A DNA stretch of 64,000 nucleotides from Helicoverpa zea (Eukaryota; Arthropoda; Insecta; Lepidoptera; Noctuidae). Both the position numbers and the translations under genes were made by a program. The DNA lies in NCBI RefSeq assembly GCF_022581195.2, contig NC_061464.1:11447254-11511253 (forward strand). Direction: 5' to 3'. The notes beneath the pieces are model-generated. The model made no database searches. It worked only from the letters and a program-made list of their open reading frames with translations, and was not told where the DNA came from. Numbering within the stretch: the stretch's first letter is position 1; each line of letters begins with the position of its first letter. Below, piece by piece: positions 10,652 to 22,853 of this stretch.

Positions 10652-10736
10652 CATCATCATCCTCCGAGCCTTTTTCCCAACTATGTTGGGTTCGGCTTCC
10701 AGTCTAACCGGCTGTTGCTGAGTATCAGTGCTTTAC
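10652..10736 (-). mobile_element. SINE family A, 3'-end fragment (minus)
   Basis: Reads ATCATCATCATCCTCCGAGC then the CCAACTATGTTGGG and CTTCCAGTCTAACCGG blocks. These are the complement of the 3' end of the full-length SINE A copies at 52750-53131 and 56132-56520. Confidence 0.8.
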
Positions 10737-10901
10737 AACGAGACGTCCTTAAATAACAACTGTAAATGGTAAAGTATTTTTTCTTTTTAGAGAAATTGTT
10801 ATTTAAAATAGATAGTGTGAAGGAACAGTTCGCGCAAATTAATTTTGCGTTCCTGTAATTAGAAAGACTTCTTGCGAATTTGTGCGTACAGACCTTGTCG
10901 A

Positions 10902-10949
10902 GAAGTTTTGCTTGTTCGAAGGAAGCTACCTTCGGACAAGCAAAACTTC
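10902..10949. repeat. 48-bp near-perfect palindrome (hairpin)
   Basis: GAAGTTTTGCTTGTTCGAAG runs into its complement CTTCGGACAAGCAAAACTTC around a central AGCT at 10924-10927, with two mismatches between the half-sites. It could form a strong hairpin in DNA or RNA. It is not flanked by a recognisable gene. Confidence 0.7.
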
Positions 10950-12210
10950 AACCTATTGGCTCAACAATAATCGAAAAAAATACTAACAAAACACTACTCA
11001 GATGCGTGAGGCGTCCAGTGATAAAGAACTACTGTACTGTAGGTACCTATCCTAAATCTACTTGATAATTGATAATGCCGTGTGCATAGCGAAATAAACT
11101 CTAATAAAATACCTCTAAAATTTAAGCTCAATTACCATCGACTTTTCGCGAAGAAGAAGTGTTCAAGCTACTTACACAAAGTTACAACCTATATAAAATA
11201 ACGAAGATCTGACCGTCTCTGGCTCTTGGTCTACAATGTGAGCTGGGTGAAACGTGTAGGCGTGTTCGTGAATTATAAGTGTGAGCCTAAGGTTAGGTTT
11301 TATTACAGTCTGGCGCCTGTAGGGTTCTTTATTTTGATTTGTGCTGGGAATTTCGACGTGGGCAGGTGAAAGTTGGGAATGTAGGATCAAGAATAAGTTG
11401 TCTAGCCTAGTACTATTAAGTTAGGTTGCGTAGTTTACTTTATTGAAACTTAGAAATCCTTTCTTAATATGAAAATCCTTACTAGGTACGTATGTGAAAG
11501 TAATTCTGTCAGTCGTGCTTTAATGCCAGAACCACTGAACTGATTAAGATGAACTTCGGTACACAAATACTATAGAACCTGAGGAAGGACACTTTTTAAA
11601 TAGATGACTTTAGTAATTCTTTCAGGACCTGGGGAAATAGGTTGTGTTTAATATATACTTCAATAGAACTACATTGGACATTGGATAGGACAGTGAAAAT
11701 AAGATGTGAAAATAAGACATAAACATTCATTTGTTTTTTTTATTTTAAAAGTATACATAGGATTAACATTCTAAAAACACCATTTACCACGTTATTTGAA
11801 AGAGATTAAATGGTGTGAATGTTACGTGCATTCCGTAATTTAAATATTATGACGAACGCGGACGCTTTGAAGATGTAATTTGTACAAAACTCAACAGCTA
11901 CTCAATTAAATTCGCTCTCTTTGTATTATGGGGCTTTTAGCACAGCGATTGGGATAATTATATCGGATTATACTACCCTTTTACTAAATATGTAGTCGCG
12001 ATTATAGTTGGCAAATGGATTCAAAATAAAATCAGAGTAGCTTCCGCCAGCATCCCGTAGAAACTACTATCCCGCAAGCATATAGCATTCCTCGATAAAA
12101 GAGTTATCTAATACTGAAATATTCTTTCAAATAGTTCCAGTACATACAAGCAAACGTCTCTGCTTTATAATATTAGTATACTTAAGCCCAATTAGTTTAA
12201 TTAGACTCAA
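10950..12210. other. Intergenic, nothing recognised
   Basis: AT-rich DNA. Short frames at 10880-11065 and 11172-11390 (minus) lack motifs and are not supported as genes. Confidence 0.35.
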
Positions 12211-12318
12211 GAGGTCAGATAGGGCAGTCGCTCCTTGTAAAACACTGATACTCAGCTGCATCCGGTTAGACTGGAAGCCGACCCCAACATAGTTGGGAAA
12301 AGGCTCCGAAGATGATGA
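12211..12318 (+). mobile_element. SINE family A, 3'-end fragment
   Basis: From GAGGTCAGATAGGGCAGTCG through CTGCATCCGGTTAGACTGG to AGTTGGGAAAAGGCTCCGAA and GATGATGA. It is the last ~100 bp of SINE A in the plus orientation. Confidence 0.8.
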
Positions 12319-13020
12319 AGCCTAATTAGTTAAAGATGGTTCTCACCCGATTCCTGTAATTTCTGAAAATTGAGAAGACCACTAAATATTATTAAAGTAT
12401 GTCTTTTGACAGATTTAATCTATAGCCATGTATTGGTTCAAACATTTACACCGAAAACCTCACACAAAGAAACAAATTCAATTTTAACAGACGTGCAAAG
12501 AAAAACGTAACTTCAAATACCTACGAGAGTATTTTATCACGAAAAAAGATTCTAAAACCAAATCGCCGGTTTCCCAGCTCTAATGGAAAGGTTGCGGGCC
12601 GCAGCCGCAGTTAATTAGCGGGCCGCACTGTCCGAGCGTTGGGCTGCCCTGCAATGTGTACCGTAATGATGACTGTACTTACTAAGGTACAGTTTTTTTG
12701 CTGACCTATTTTTTAAGGGGCTCAAGTATTTAGGTAGGAACTCGAAGTCTGTAGGTAATTTTTCTTTCAATATTATTTTTAACACGCTTATATTTTATAG
12801 CTTCACTTGTAACTATGTATGTAAGAAAATCTTGGAATCTTAATTGGACCCACTTCCCGGTCTTCGATTAGAATGAAATTTTGCACACGCTCTGAGTTCT
12901 GATGACAATGCATGACTAGCGTGTTTTTTAGTTTTTGAACTACTATTATATATTTTCCTGTAAGTATACCTAGTGATTTTCAAATACAAAGTCATATTAA
13001 CGTGCAAGAAATATTAGGTA
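12319..13020. other. Intergenic; short GC-rich patch at 12590-12660
   Basis: A GC-rich patch with two GCGGGCCGCA sites (about 12597 and 12619) stands out from the AT-rich background. No frame or repeat explains it; it could be a conserved non-coding or regulatory stretch. Confidence 0.3.
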
Positions 13021-13224
13021 CTAGCTGGTGCCCGCGACTTCGTCTGCGCAGGTTTAGTATTTCGAACAATATGTTTACAAATTGTAGCCTATGTGTTATC
13101 CTGATGTATAAGCTATATTATTGTAAAGTTTCATTAAAATCCATTCAGTAGTTTTTGCGTGAAAGAGTAACAAACATCCATACATCCATACATACAAACT
13201 TTCGCGTTTATAATATTAGTAGGA
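13021..13224 (+). repeat. RTE-like 3' end / dispersed repeat
   Basis: Begins CTAGCTGGTGCCCGCGACTT, contains TTTCATTAAAATCCATTCAG and GTAGTTTTTGCGTGAAAGAG, and ends TTTATAATATTAGTAGGA. This is the familiar lepidopteran RTE-type 3' end. Related fragments lie at 5908, 7672, 20196 (inverted) and 63700. Confidence 0.7.
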
Positions 13225-13794
13225 TGCTTTACCAGGTACACGTGCCTAAAACTAAAATGCCACTCAATATGTCTATATCATAAAATGTATGTGACAGATG
13301 TAGGCCTTTTGAATAGATAATTACTTAACTTATAACGTGTCTAAAGCTTGTATATTTCGAAAATCTTAGCACCTTTTCACAGTCCATTTTTCTTTCAGCT
13401 AAAAGATCACAAAAATCTTTGGTTAATAGCAAAATTAAACCTAAAAATAAAATTTAGATTAATATCCTTTCTCATAAAGGTTGTTTTTAAAATCTCAGCA
13501 TATAACGACATATTAGTTCATAAAAGGAATTTCGAAAAATTTACTGCAAAACGTAAAAATTTACGATACTAATCTATTCTGTTTTGTTGATGTTCATGTA
13601 GAACATTTTGTAATAAAGAAAAGACTTTTCAATTTACCCTGATTTTAGTATCGCGGCGTATTATGTGGGGACCGGGAAGTAGCTATAAGCTTTTTTATTT
13701 TGTCGTGAAAAAAGATTCTTAACATGTGTTGGATATGTTGAAATTGTCTCTTCTATACTATCTATACCTCTAACTAACAACTCCTACTTGTAAC
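13225..13794. other. Intergenic, nothing recognised
   Basis: AT-rich; a 74-codon frame at 13348-13572 has no recognisable domain. Confidence 0.35.
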
Positions 13795-14164
13795 TGCCTC
13801 GTTGGTCTAGTTGTCGCAAGTGTGGCTGCTGAGTACGAGGTCTCGGGTTCGATTCCCGAGTCGGGCCGATATCGCTTTCTGGGTTTTAGAAGACTTTCAC
13901 AAAGCAGCCCGAAGCCTGGAAGTTGGTGATTGATTCACCCGTGCATCGGAGAGCACGTAAATGTCGGTCCTGCGCCTGATCTCTTTCCGGTCGTGTCGGA
14001 TTCCCGTCCCATCGGGCTATGAGAGTGAAGGAATAGGGAGTGCACCTGTGTCTGCGCAAATGCTTGTGCACTATAATATGTCCTGCGCAGTTGGCTGATC
14101 TCCTTACATGAGAACAGCCGCCGTAGCCGATAATCGGCTAGGAGGACATCATCATCATCATCAT
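13795..14164 (+). mobile_element. SINE family B, full-length, tRNA-headed
   Basis: The head has RNA polymerase III boxes: an A-box-like GTTGGTCTAGTTGTCGCAAG (13801-13820) and a B-box GGTTCGATTCC (13847-13857). A 250-bp body follows and it ends in a (CAT)n tail (14147-14164). Inverted 3'-end copies lie in sol introns at 36572-36720 and 42215-42356. It is not a functional tRNA gene: the acceptor stem does not close. Confidence 0.85.
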
Positions 14165-16756
14165 ACCTCTATGTCTACATTATTTTTTTTTGTTTATATT
14201 GGTTACTTCGAAACTACTGAACCGATTTCAAAAATTAAAAATTCGCACTATTGGAAAGACTCATGTGCCGTGGAAACTTCTCGTATTGGGATAAAATAAA
14301 ATAAAACCTAATATGTTACACGGGGACGGTGTAGCTTTCCAATAGTGAGAATTTTTATCAGTTTTATAAAAAGTTTTTTTTTTTTTAAAAAAGGGATAGC
14401 GGTTTCCCAGAATTCTCCATAAAAATATACAAGCTGTTGATTTGCATCCGTGCCATATTCAAGGAGGTAATTATGCTAATGATTCTCGACCCAAATCAAT
14501 AAAAAAATTGGTACGTAATTTTTTTTCTTTATTTTTTTTTCGGAATTCCGTAAATGTCATCTAGCCTTATTTAAACTTGGCGCGTATGTTACTGGCGTTA
14601 AAACCGTGCTGCACCCTCACACAAACACAAACACAAAGCATACTCAACGATCACTCATAAATTTCATTCATAAAATTGGATTACTTCGGAAATACCACGA
14701 CATTACAATGACAAAAAAAGCAGTGCATATTAGTTATTTCCCATCTACTGTAATTCCAATCGATTATTTACGTATTGTATGTCCTCCTCCTGAAGTATGG
14801 CACAAATGCAAATCAACACCTTGTATATAAATACATTTTTGAAATTGTGTAAGACATCAATTTTGTGTAAGACCCTAAATACTTTTTCCATACATGACGT
14901 ATTCTACAAAGGCTGGAGATATAATTCTCTTAAAGTAACAACAGTTTACTTTAGAACTCACAAATGGAGTCGGTTCAAAATATGAGGTTTATAATATAAG
15001 TTAACTTGTTCGACAAAGGACCAATTATAAGTTGTCTCGCTTCAATGTGGTGACGTAGTATAGAGCAAACAGTAGGACAATTTTGTTTAATTCTTCTCGT
15101 CAGCGAAGATCAACACATAGACACATCAAAATCTACTAACGACAGATTCCAGCAACCTATATATTTGTGGATTTTCCATCCAGAGATAAAAGTTTGATAT
15201 ACCTACTTATGCTGCTAAATGGTAAAATTCTACCTCTAATAAGTAAGCTTTGTAAAAAAACCTTCACGTCTCATTCTATGCGCTTGCTAGCTCTAGCCAG
15301 CAATATTAGCTACGATGCGTGGGAACTACTCAGCGCACTCGGATAAAATAATAGATAGGCTATCGAACACTGAAATAATTTTAGAAATTGGTCCTACAGT
15401 TCCCAGCAATAGTGCGTTCAAGCAAACAATATATTAGACTAGGTGCAACGCTACAAGTTCACGCTATGCAAAAGATGTTAGTTCAACCTGCTTTATCATA
15501 CCAAGGGTTATACCATATAGAGTCAACTTCAGGTCAGTGGTAATAGTTTTATAGGAAAATCGTACTTATTACTATAGAGTGAAGGTGCATGACAGTTACC
15601 ACGAATGTGCAGTATACTGTACTTATGGTGTATCTAGAGGTACAATAATACTTTGACTTACTGTATAAACTACACTGTGACACCCACAACTATGTAAATG
15701 TATTCGAAGGAGAACCTTTGATGCGTAATATCAATAACTTTAAAATATTCGTCTTTTGATCCTCCTTCGTAAGTTTCAACTAACTTTTACTGGGACGATT
15801 GTCAATTATAACATTCAAAATAGATTTGTCTAGCTTCTGTCTTGTAGAAATTGGAACATTTACCGACTGAACTTTTGATTAAACATGCATATTTAGTACC
15901 ATGTTCGTAGTATTAAATAATACTAATTACATACTAAATTATACATGGCTATGGTTACCCATGAAATTATAGTTATCCTTATTCTTTATAGTTTAGGTAC
16001 ATCAAGCTAGAATTTTCATAAGCGTCTCGTCGAAATTTTATGTGAGTACGTCAGATAAAATATAGCCTATATCACCCGGTGATAGTGTATTTTCCTAACA
16101 GTGTTTTTTTTTCAAATCTGTTAAAAAATTACCTAGCCTTTAGGGTACTTACAAACAAACAGTGTTTTCTTCTTAATATATTAGTGTAGATAGTAGATAT
16201 GTAGAGAGAATATAGATAGATATGCAGCAAGCTATATTCCTATAGAAACACCATTCTCATTGAAAATGCGAGCTGCACCTACAACACCAGTAGACCAATA
16301 GGAAGTTTTCATTCAGCACACGTTTGTAACTATGTCGCACTAATTGTTTGCTGTTTAATAAATTAGTTGTCAGCTCCAGTTAATTTGGAGTCTGACGGTA
16401 GGGCGGCAATTTATCTGTCTTTGTCACGTAGTGCTAGCTTGATGAATAATTTCAGTTCGTTACCTGAGTATGAAGGACCTCCTCTTTTTTGCTAAGTCGG
16501 TTAAAGATGGTGAAATGGGTGATGAGGTACCTAGGTATTTCCGTTGGAGGTAAGGCTGGCCTTCTTAGCACTTTGGCATAATTAAAGCTTACAAATTTTC
16601 TCAGCAATAAAACGAATCTTTTCACAAAATTGACAGACCTGCAGACACCGACTTCCAGTATTAGTTTTATTTCTTCTTTTTCTGTCTCTCTTGTGAAGTC
16701 TTTAATTTTATTATTTCAACCTGTAGGTAACTTAACTAATTTCACTATTTTTCAAG
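14165..16756. other. Intergenic DNA with degraded RTE-like repeats
   Basis: Fragments of the RTE/SINE class are visible near 14180-14350, 15290-15430 and 16040-16170 (for example ATAAAATATAGCCTATATCA). No coding frame is recognised. Confidence 0.35.
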
Positions 16757-16947
16757 GATCGTAGCGTCATGAAATTGCTAGCTGTGTGTAATTCTGATGA
16801 CAATACAATAAAAGGGTACTGTCGAAACGATCTGGTGATGGTGCTGGAAGATATGAACTGGAACTTCATAATCGAACATCGTATCATAGCCATGTTAGGA
16901 CTTATTAGTAAAGTCACAGATTACCTTATTACTTCGGTACAGTCTTG
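16757..16947 (+). other. Possible orphan exon, unrecognised
   Basis: A TTTTTCAAG acceptor-like site is followed by an open frame that includes ATG at 16769 and runs to TCTT/GTAAGT, a consensus donor at 16948. The roughly 63 encoded residues include KGYCRNDLVMVLEDMNW and EHRIIAMLGLISKVTDYL and look protein-like, but I do not recognise a family and no partner exons are evident. It could equally be chance in AT-rich DNA. Confidence 0.22.
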
Positions 16948-17374
16948 TAAGTGTTTTCTTTAAGTGCACTTATAAAATGCTGTTTTTCTAGGGGTTTCTT
17001 AACTATTAATTTATTTGTAAAAAGTTTTTGTAATAGCACTGTTTCACTAACTTGTAAGGACTTGCACATATTTTTTTCATTACGCAATAAGCACGATAGT
17101 CTACTATAAACATTATCTAACATTCCTTCCGCATACTATTTCTATCACGGAAGGGTAAAATAAAAAGTATTTTTACTTGAAGCAAGATGCGTTTAAATTA
17201 AATTCGGTTAGTGTAAATGATCTGCTTGTTTAATGCACCGATGTGGAGGGTATTTTTAGATTTTATGTTTTTTGTGGGCATAGATTAAGTTTGGTAAGTA
17301 TAGAGAAGACAGTTCTAACAGTGAGGTACTTATTTTGTGAAACTCTGTTGAAATTTATTGCAGTAGACTATTAT

Positions 17375-17520
17375 GGCCTTACTACAAAAACTTTAACCCC
17401 TGTTTTACACTTGTCTAATAAAATTTTGGCTGCAAAATGAACCGTATGTCAACGTCATAATTTGACATTTTTTTAGACAAGGCATAAACTGACGTTTAAA
17501 AGTTTTTGTGGTAAGACGGT
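17375..17520. mobile_element. MITE, palindromic family P, copy C
   Basis: Begins GGCCTTACTACAAAAACTTT and ends TTTTTGTGGTAAGACGGT. It is nearly identical to the 6716 copy over its full length, with a 1-2 nt difference in spacing. Confidence 0.8.
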
Positions 17521-19395
17521 TACTATTTAATAATGCCTTTAAGTAATGACAAAGTCAAATCATAAATCATTTATTTAATTTCGGCCTTTACAAACACTTA
17601 TGAACGTGTGTGTACATAAGTTTGATTCTAGTTGCTCTACACTTAATGCCTTAACGTGTCAATAGGCATAAAATAAATGTAAACATACAGACATTAACAT
17701 CAGTATTGACATCCTTTCATTCAAATCTTCAGTCAAAAAACCAAGTGTCGCGTCTACAAAATAATCTATGTAAAAAATTAGATTACACGGCACTCAAAGT
17801 TCAGAGAGGAGCAATAAACGCAGAAGCGATTCTTTGATCGTCGGCACGCGGTCGCGGCGTTTCATTCGAATTCGACATAATATCATAGTTCATAGTGGTG
17901 TACTTTGATGTTCTCACACAAGAACACTTTGATTGACTTTGTGCTTCCTCGTGTATATAAGTACAAACCTTTTTATTTCTTTTTCGAAGAAATTTGGGTT
18001 TTCTGGTTTTTGAGTCTATTTTTGTTTGTAAGGGTTAGTTATTTTATTGAAGAGACTAACTTTTGCCAGCGGTTTCGCTCGTGTCGTGTAGATAGAAAGT
18101 TGCCTTTCATAAAATAAACGGGGCTATCGAATACTGAAATATTTTTGTCATCGGACCGTAGCTATTAGATTAGCGCGTTCAAGCAAATAAACTCTTCAGT
18201 TTTATATTATTCGTTTAGATAAGGCACGAGTATTTTCACTTAAGCCAGACTTTATGACAAACATTTACAGAATTGTCTACAACTATTATACGTAAGATAT
18301 AAGTAACTACTTGGTTTTTAGGGCCTGAAAAGCTCAGATATGAATTAAGCCAAAATCTAACAATCCACAATTTTATGTAATGCTTTGTAAAATACTAAAT
18401 TTAACTATATTTTAGTTTAAACTCAAAAATATCAGTGTACAGTCAGAATATAATCCCTTATACTGTTCTATATTTTAATGGCGTATTCCATATTTTATTA
18501 CCTTTAATGGCGAGCATAAGAAATAACAACACTATGTATTCATATTCTTATTATTATGTACCTATATGTATATTTTTTGAGAAACTTTTTCTTTTATTCT
18601 TAAAACGTCATTAATATTCTTCCAACCCTTGTTTCTTGAGGCCTTAGTCGTCTTTACGAGCGACTATAATTTATTTCCAAAATGACACGAAGTAAACAAT
18701 ATAAAAATAACCAACAGTACATAAACGAGGCGTCAGTTACTCGCGAAGCATTTGAAAGGTCCATTTGCATTGACAAATTTTTCAACGTCCACCAACCAAC
18801 CCTTGAATTAATGATTTTGCGTTACAACCCCTGCCGAATAATTGAGCAGAAAATATACATTTTTCCCCGCTTTTTTGTTGGTCAGTTTGTCAGCGATTAG
18901 CGGGTTGGTTCATAAGCGGTTTTGATTCTGATGAAGTGTCAATATAATTGTAAGTTACTCGAAGTCCTACGCCGCGTTTGTACGTCTGTCAATCTTTTTG
19001 CGATGAACTCAAAAATTAATGCATGTATTTTCTTGCGGTTTTTTGAATTCATCGCCAACAGACAGATAAAAGCGTAGGTAGGTAGATAAATGTGTAGGTA
19101 GGTGTAGATTATAATTTTGTTGACATTTCATCGCAAAAAATCGCTAACAGTAAGCCCTCGTCCTTATATCAGTAACAAATGGATGATGGAATTAACGCTA
19201 ACAAAAATTTATTTTTATCGTTTTAATATTAAAAGGAATTTTCTTTGCAATAACTTCCTGCAACCAAGCTTTACAATAATAATTATAATTCTGGTTTCTG
19301 GGTCAACAATTGAATATTAATTTGTAAGTACTTAACGGAGATTATTTTACAAGTACAATTATTATAATTTATTTTACCGGGAATTAATAAAAGAT
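17521..19395. other. Intergenic, nothing recognised apart from short repeats
   Basis: A degraded RTE-like fragment sits near 18060-18210. The frame at 18682-18900 (72 codons) has no recognisable motif. AT-rich throughout. Confidence 0.35.
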
Positions 19396-19443
19396 GTATC
19401 AAAATAAAAACAAAAGAGGAGTCTTTTGTTTTTATTTTGATAC
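19396..19443. repeat. Perfect 22-bp-stem hairpin
   Basis: GTATCAAAATAAAAACAAAA.. at 19396-19417 is followed by a 4-base loop and its exact complement at 19422-19443. It could be a small foldback element or the core of a non-coding hairpin RNA. Confidence 0.75.
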
Positions 19444-20843
19444 AGTACTTTTATGGGTTTATTGTAATTGAATAGATTACTGGTTAATTTGTTAAAATTG
19501 TCTTCTATGTCAAAACAGTACCTACATAAAATCTTTTCTATAGACGGTATGCTAGCCGACCAGAAATCTGCCCTTTTCAGATCTTTTTAACCGACTTCCC
19601 AAAAAGAAGGAGGTTCACAATTCGTCGGGATCTTTTTTTTGCAAAATATTATCAAATTCAGTATCTCTCAATTTTCATTTTAAACTGCACATTTTAAAAA
19701 TATACACAGCCTTACTTATTAAACGTGAATTAAATAATAAGTAATACTTAAGGTCTGTTTAAGAAAATTCTTACTTATAAACGTTGTTCAAGCATGTCTT
19801 AACTAACATTTAATAATTTAAATAATGATTAGTTAAAATGATGCTTAGAAGGTGATTAGAGATTTTTATAAGTAAGGCTGTAAGAATACTAAAATACTAC
19901 AAGTTAATCAATACTTGGCATACTTTCCTAAATCTAAGCCCAATACTGTAAATTAGCATTTACAATCTGGCAGAGTGGCAGCCTGGCAACCTGGCAAGTC
20001 GTGTCTGAAAACAATAAGCCTTGCAGGTGTTCCGTTAATTTAGCACGAGGACTGGCATGATGCCAGGCATGGCACAGTCTACTTCATTAATTCTAGCTGG
20101 ATTTAAACATGGTTGTTCTATTAGGGGTGTTTAGGTATGGTCATCATGTTAGTATAATTACCTATCCGTCAAGGAAAAAGAAGGCTATTGGTATTATCCC
20201 TACTAATATTATAAATGCGAAAGTAACTCTGTCTGTCTGTTTGTCCTGAACCTGAACTACTGAACTGATTTTATTAAAATTTGGTACAGAGATAGAGTTG
20301 AGAAAGATCATAGGAGGATAGTTTTTATCCCGGACTTTTGAAGAATTCTCTTGGAAACGCGATATAACCGAACTCTAAGTGGGTATAATTATTCAGTATC
20401 CTTCAAGGAAAAAGTAGGCTATTGGCTAAATAAATTGCCATAATCGAACTGATATAAGTATATAGATGTTTTATTTCAAGAATGCGGATGCCTCTACTAT
20501 ACGCTTCCATGCTCACACAGGCAAAGAAGCTCACCCACTCCAAAACTGAATAAATTGGCAACATTTCTTGTACCTACAAATGGTCTTATTTACTACAGAG
20601 ATACAGGTGTATTAAAACTACTAAATAACGACCCTCCTCAGCTCGCACAATAAATAAAGTGTTTATTAAAAATCACTCTATTGAAAATTCTAGGTTTTAA
20701 ATTCCATGCCAGAGGATGTCATGCTGGCGGATTTGAGAAAAGTTGAAACTATCGCAATTTTTTTTTTAATACTTATTTTGTAATTAAAAGCTCACTCGAA
20801 ATAAGTTTTGAGTTCGCGCGACGACGAATGAAACCGAAAATCT
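19444..20843. other. Intergenic with dispersed repeat remnants
   Basis: An 'aaccgacttcccaaaaagaa' repeat end occurs at 19589 and an inverted RTE-like end at 20196-20290 (CTACTAATATTATAAATGCG). No gene is recognised. Confidence 0.4.
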
Positions 20844-21380
20844 TTGTTTTGTACATGTTACAATCAGTATATGGGAAGTTATCGAGAATTAGCAAAGACT
20901 AATTACCCCCATCATAATAGTTTTATGATCCCCACAGTACAGACAAATGGTCATATAAACGGATTCTTAGTCAGCAGTGATAAATTGACGATTGATCGCC
21001 TTTCTACGTTTATATCTTGTTTAGGGGTTACAGGAAATGCTGACACGAAACGTTTCTCGTCGTCCATCTTGGATTGTTTATACGGATAAGGAAAGGTCAT
21101 GGATAAACTAAAGATAGATGGTTTGATAAAATTTGAGATAGGACCGACTATTGTAGATAAGAAGCAAAATTTTTGCATACCAACTTTGAGACATGTTCTC
21201 CAAATGGATGTTAAATCGACTGAAAAAGCAGTTCCTCATTTTTTCAATATAACTTCGGGACAAATATTTTATAGAAACGTCAAATATAACAAGTTTGCCC
21301 AAATTCCACTATATTTGATTCCATCTGAAGAGACGTATAAAAGATTTATTGGCGCCCAAATGGGACTTGGTTTTTTGTAG
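20844..21380 (+). pseudogene. Unrecognised open frame interrupted by one stop
   Basis: A single frame runs from 20844 to the TAG at 21378, broken only by TAA at 21087-21089. The second half (from ATG at 21099, 93 codons) reads as ordinary globular protein: IKFEIGPTIVDKKQNF, ITSGQIFYRNVKYN, LIPSEETYKRFIGAQMGLG. I do not recognise the family. About 178 codons with one stop is long for AT-rich DNA, which suggests a decayed gene or captured exon, but chance is not excluded. Confidence 0.3.
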
Positions 21381-21644
21381 TTCTTATTACAACGCAGTAA
21401 GGCACATTTCGTTTTCAAAAACCGACTGAAGTCTGAAAATGGTTTAACGCGATCTATCAAATGTTGACTTGGATAAATCTGCGACACCGTGTGTTACTAA
21501 TCTGTGTCCCACGTTGGGCGCCAGTAGCGTCGTGCCATTTTTTAGATGAGTTTTGCGAATTGACGCGTGGTTATGAATGTTGCTAGCTTATCAGAACTAA
21601 AGTGATTGTTAGAAAAGCCTTTTACGTTTTGTTTTAAATGCGTA

Positions 21645-21715
21645 TTTGTATTTATGGTCTAGTTGTTAGAACAGTAGCCTCTCAAGTTAGTGTGCGGGTT
21701 CGATTTTAAGTCAGA
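21645..21715 (+). mobile_element. tRNA-headed SINE fragment
   Basis: An A-box-like TGGTCTAGTTGTTAGAAC and a B-box-like GGGTTCGATTTTAA are spaced as in a tRNA, followed by the TCAGACAAATACTAATGTGA body common to moth SINEs. Only the head is retained. Confidence 0.55.
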
Positions 21716-21790
21716 CAAATACTAATGTGACTTGGTCATGTGATAGATAGAGTAACTATTTCGTCATTTCTAGCTTCCGAATTATTCTTA

Positions 21791-22191
21791 GGGTGCGTCC
21801 CCATCTGGCGAATGCGCCGCGAATGCGCAGCACGCGAGCCGATCGCGAGCTGTCCGCGAGCTGCGCGCGTGCAGTCACTGCAATAGTTCGGTGCGCCTCT
21901 TTAGCGCAACTCACGCAAGGCTCGTATAGAGCGCGCGAGCGGCGCGCGATCTGCGCGCAATCAGTTCTCGCCCTTACAGTTCCGTATATTGGCTCAGTAC
22001 TATCGAAGATGACAAACCTCGCGCGCCGCCTGCGCGCCGCTCGCGTGCGGCGCTTAGGTCGCGCGCGAGCTGCGCGCGGGCGGCGCAGAAGCGGCGCACG
22101 AACAAAAATGCACGCGCGCAGCTCGCGGACAGCTCGCGATCGGCTCGCGTGCTGCGCATTCGCGGCGCATTCGCCAGATGTGGACGCACCC
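21791..22191. mobile_element. GC-rich palindromic MITE with TTA target duplication (Harbinger-like)
   Basis: The 401-bp element starts GGGTGCGTCCCCATCTGGCG and ends with the complement CGCCAGATGTGGACGCACCC; inverted similarity extends more than 80 bp inward. It is flanked by TTA on both sides (21788-21790 and 22192-22194). A 3-bp TTA/TAA duplication is characteristic of the PIF/Harbinger superfamily. The arms are packed with GCGCGC, so long frames on both strands are artefacts. No transposase is present. Confidence 0.8.
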
Positions 22192-22194
22192 TTA

Positions 22195-22853
22195 TGTGCC
22201 ACCATTTCACGTGAGCGAACTTAAAAGGCACCATATTTTAGCACAAGATATTTGAACATTAATTAACAATCAAGTTACCTGTTCATAAACCAACAATTAT
22301 GTGTTCTAAATGCACTAAACACACAAACAAACAACACCTTTCAATATTAACCTGAAAATGCAGCTGTGAAATTCAAACACTTGGTACGAACACCCAAGAA
22401 CCATCGCTCCAGGCTAAATTATGTTCTAAGTTGTAACTTGCGACAACTTGTTTTAAAGACGGGTAAGTTTGTATGTCCAGGTGTAGCCAGGTTGCTTACT
22501 TTCGTATTTAAGGATACTTAAAGTCGCTTTAGTTTGCAAGCGGTTGGTTTGGGCTAGTGTGAGTTTAATATTAACTTATTAAGTGTGAACGGGAATAGGT
22601 TGTTTTTGGTAGGTACAGGTGTTTTGTATTTTGTATTGAATTAGGTTCGCAGTGGTGTGATTGTATTTTCTATTGAATTAAGGTTCAGAGGAATTGTGTT
22701 CAATTCCCGTATTTTCGTTGACAGTGTAAAGATTTTACTTCAGCTATCTCGAGCTCAGTATATTGTCTCTAAACCGATACAAATATGTACAATTATAGAC
22801 TGTCTTGTATAAATTCCTGTATTCTTTTATAACTTACGGAGCCCTACTATACC
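22195..22853. other. Intergenic, nothing recognised
   Basis: AT-rich sequence between the palindromic MITE and the truncated LINE. No coding frame is supported. Confidence 0.4.

Noticed and set aside
13801..13866. Candidate tRNA gene
   Set aside because: A and B boxes are present, but the acceptor stem does not pair and the sequence continues into a SINE body with a (CAT)n tail.
21756..22234. Arg/Ala-rich frames on both strands (up to 149 codons)
   Set aside because: They arise from the GCGCGC-rich palindromic MITE, which reads open in both directions; no domain is present.
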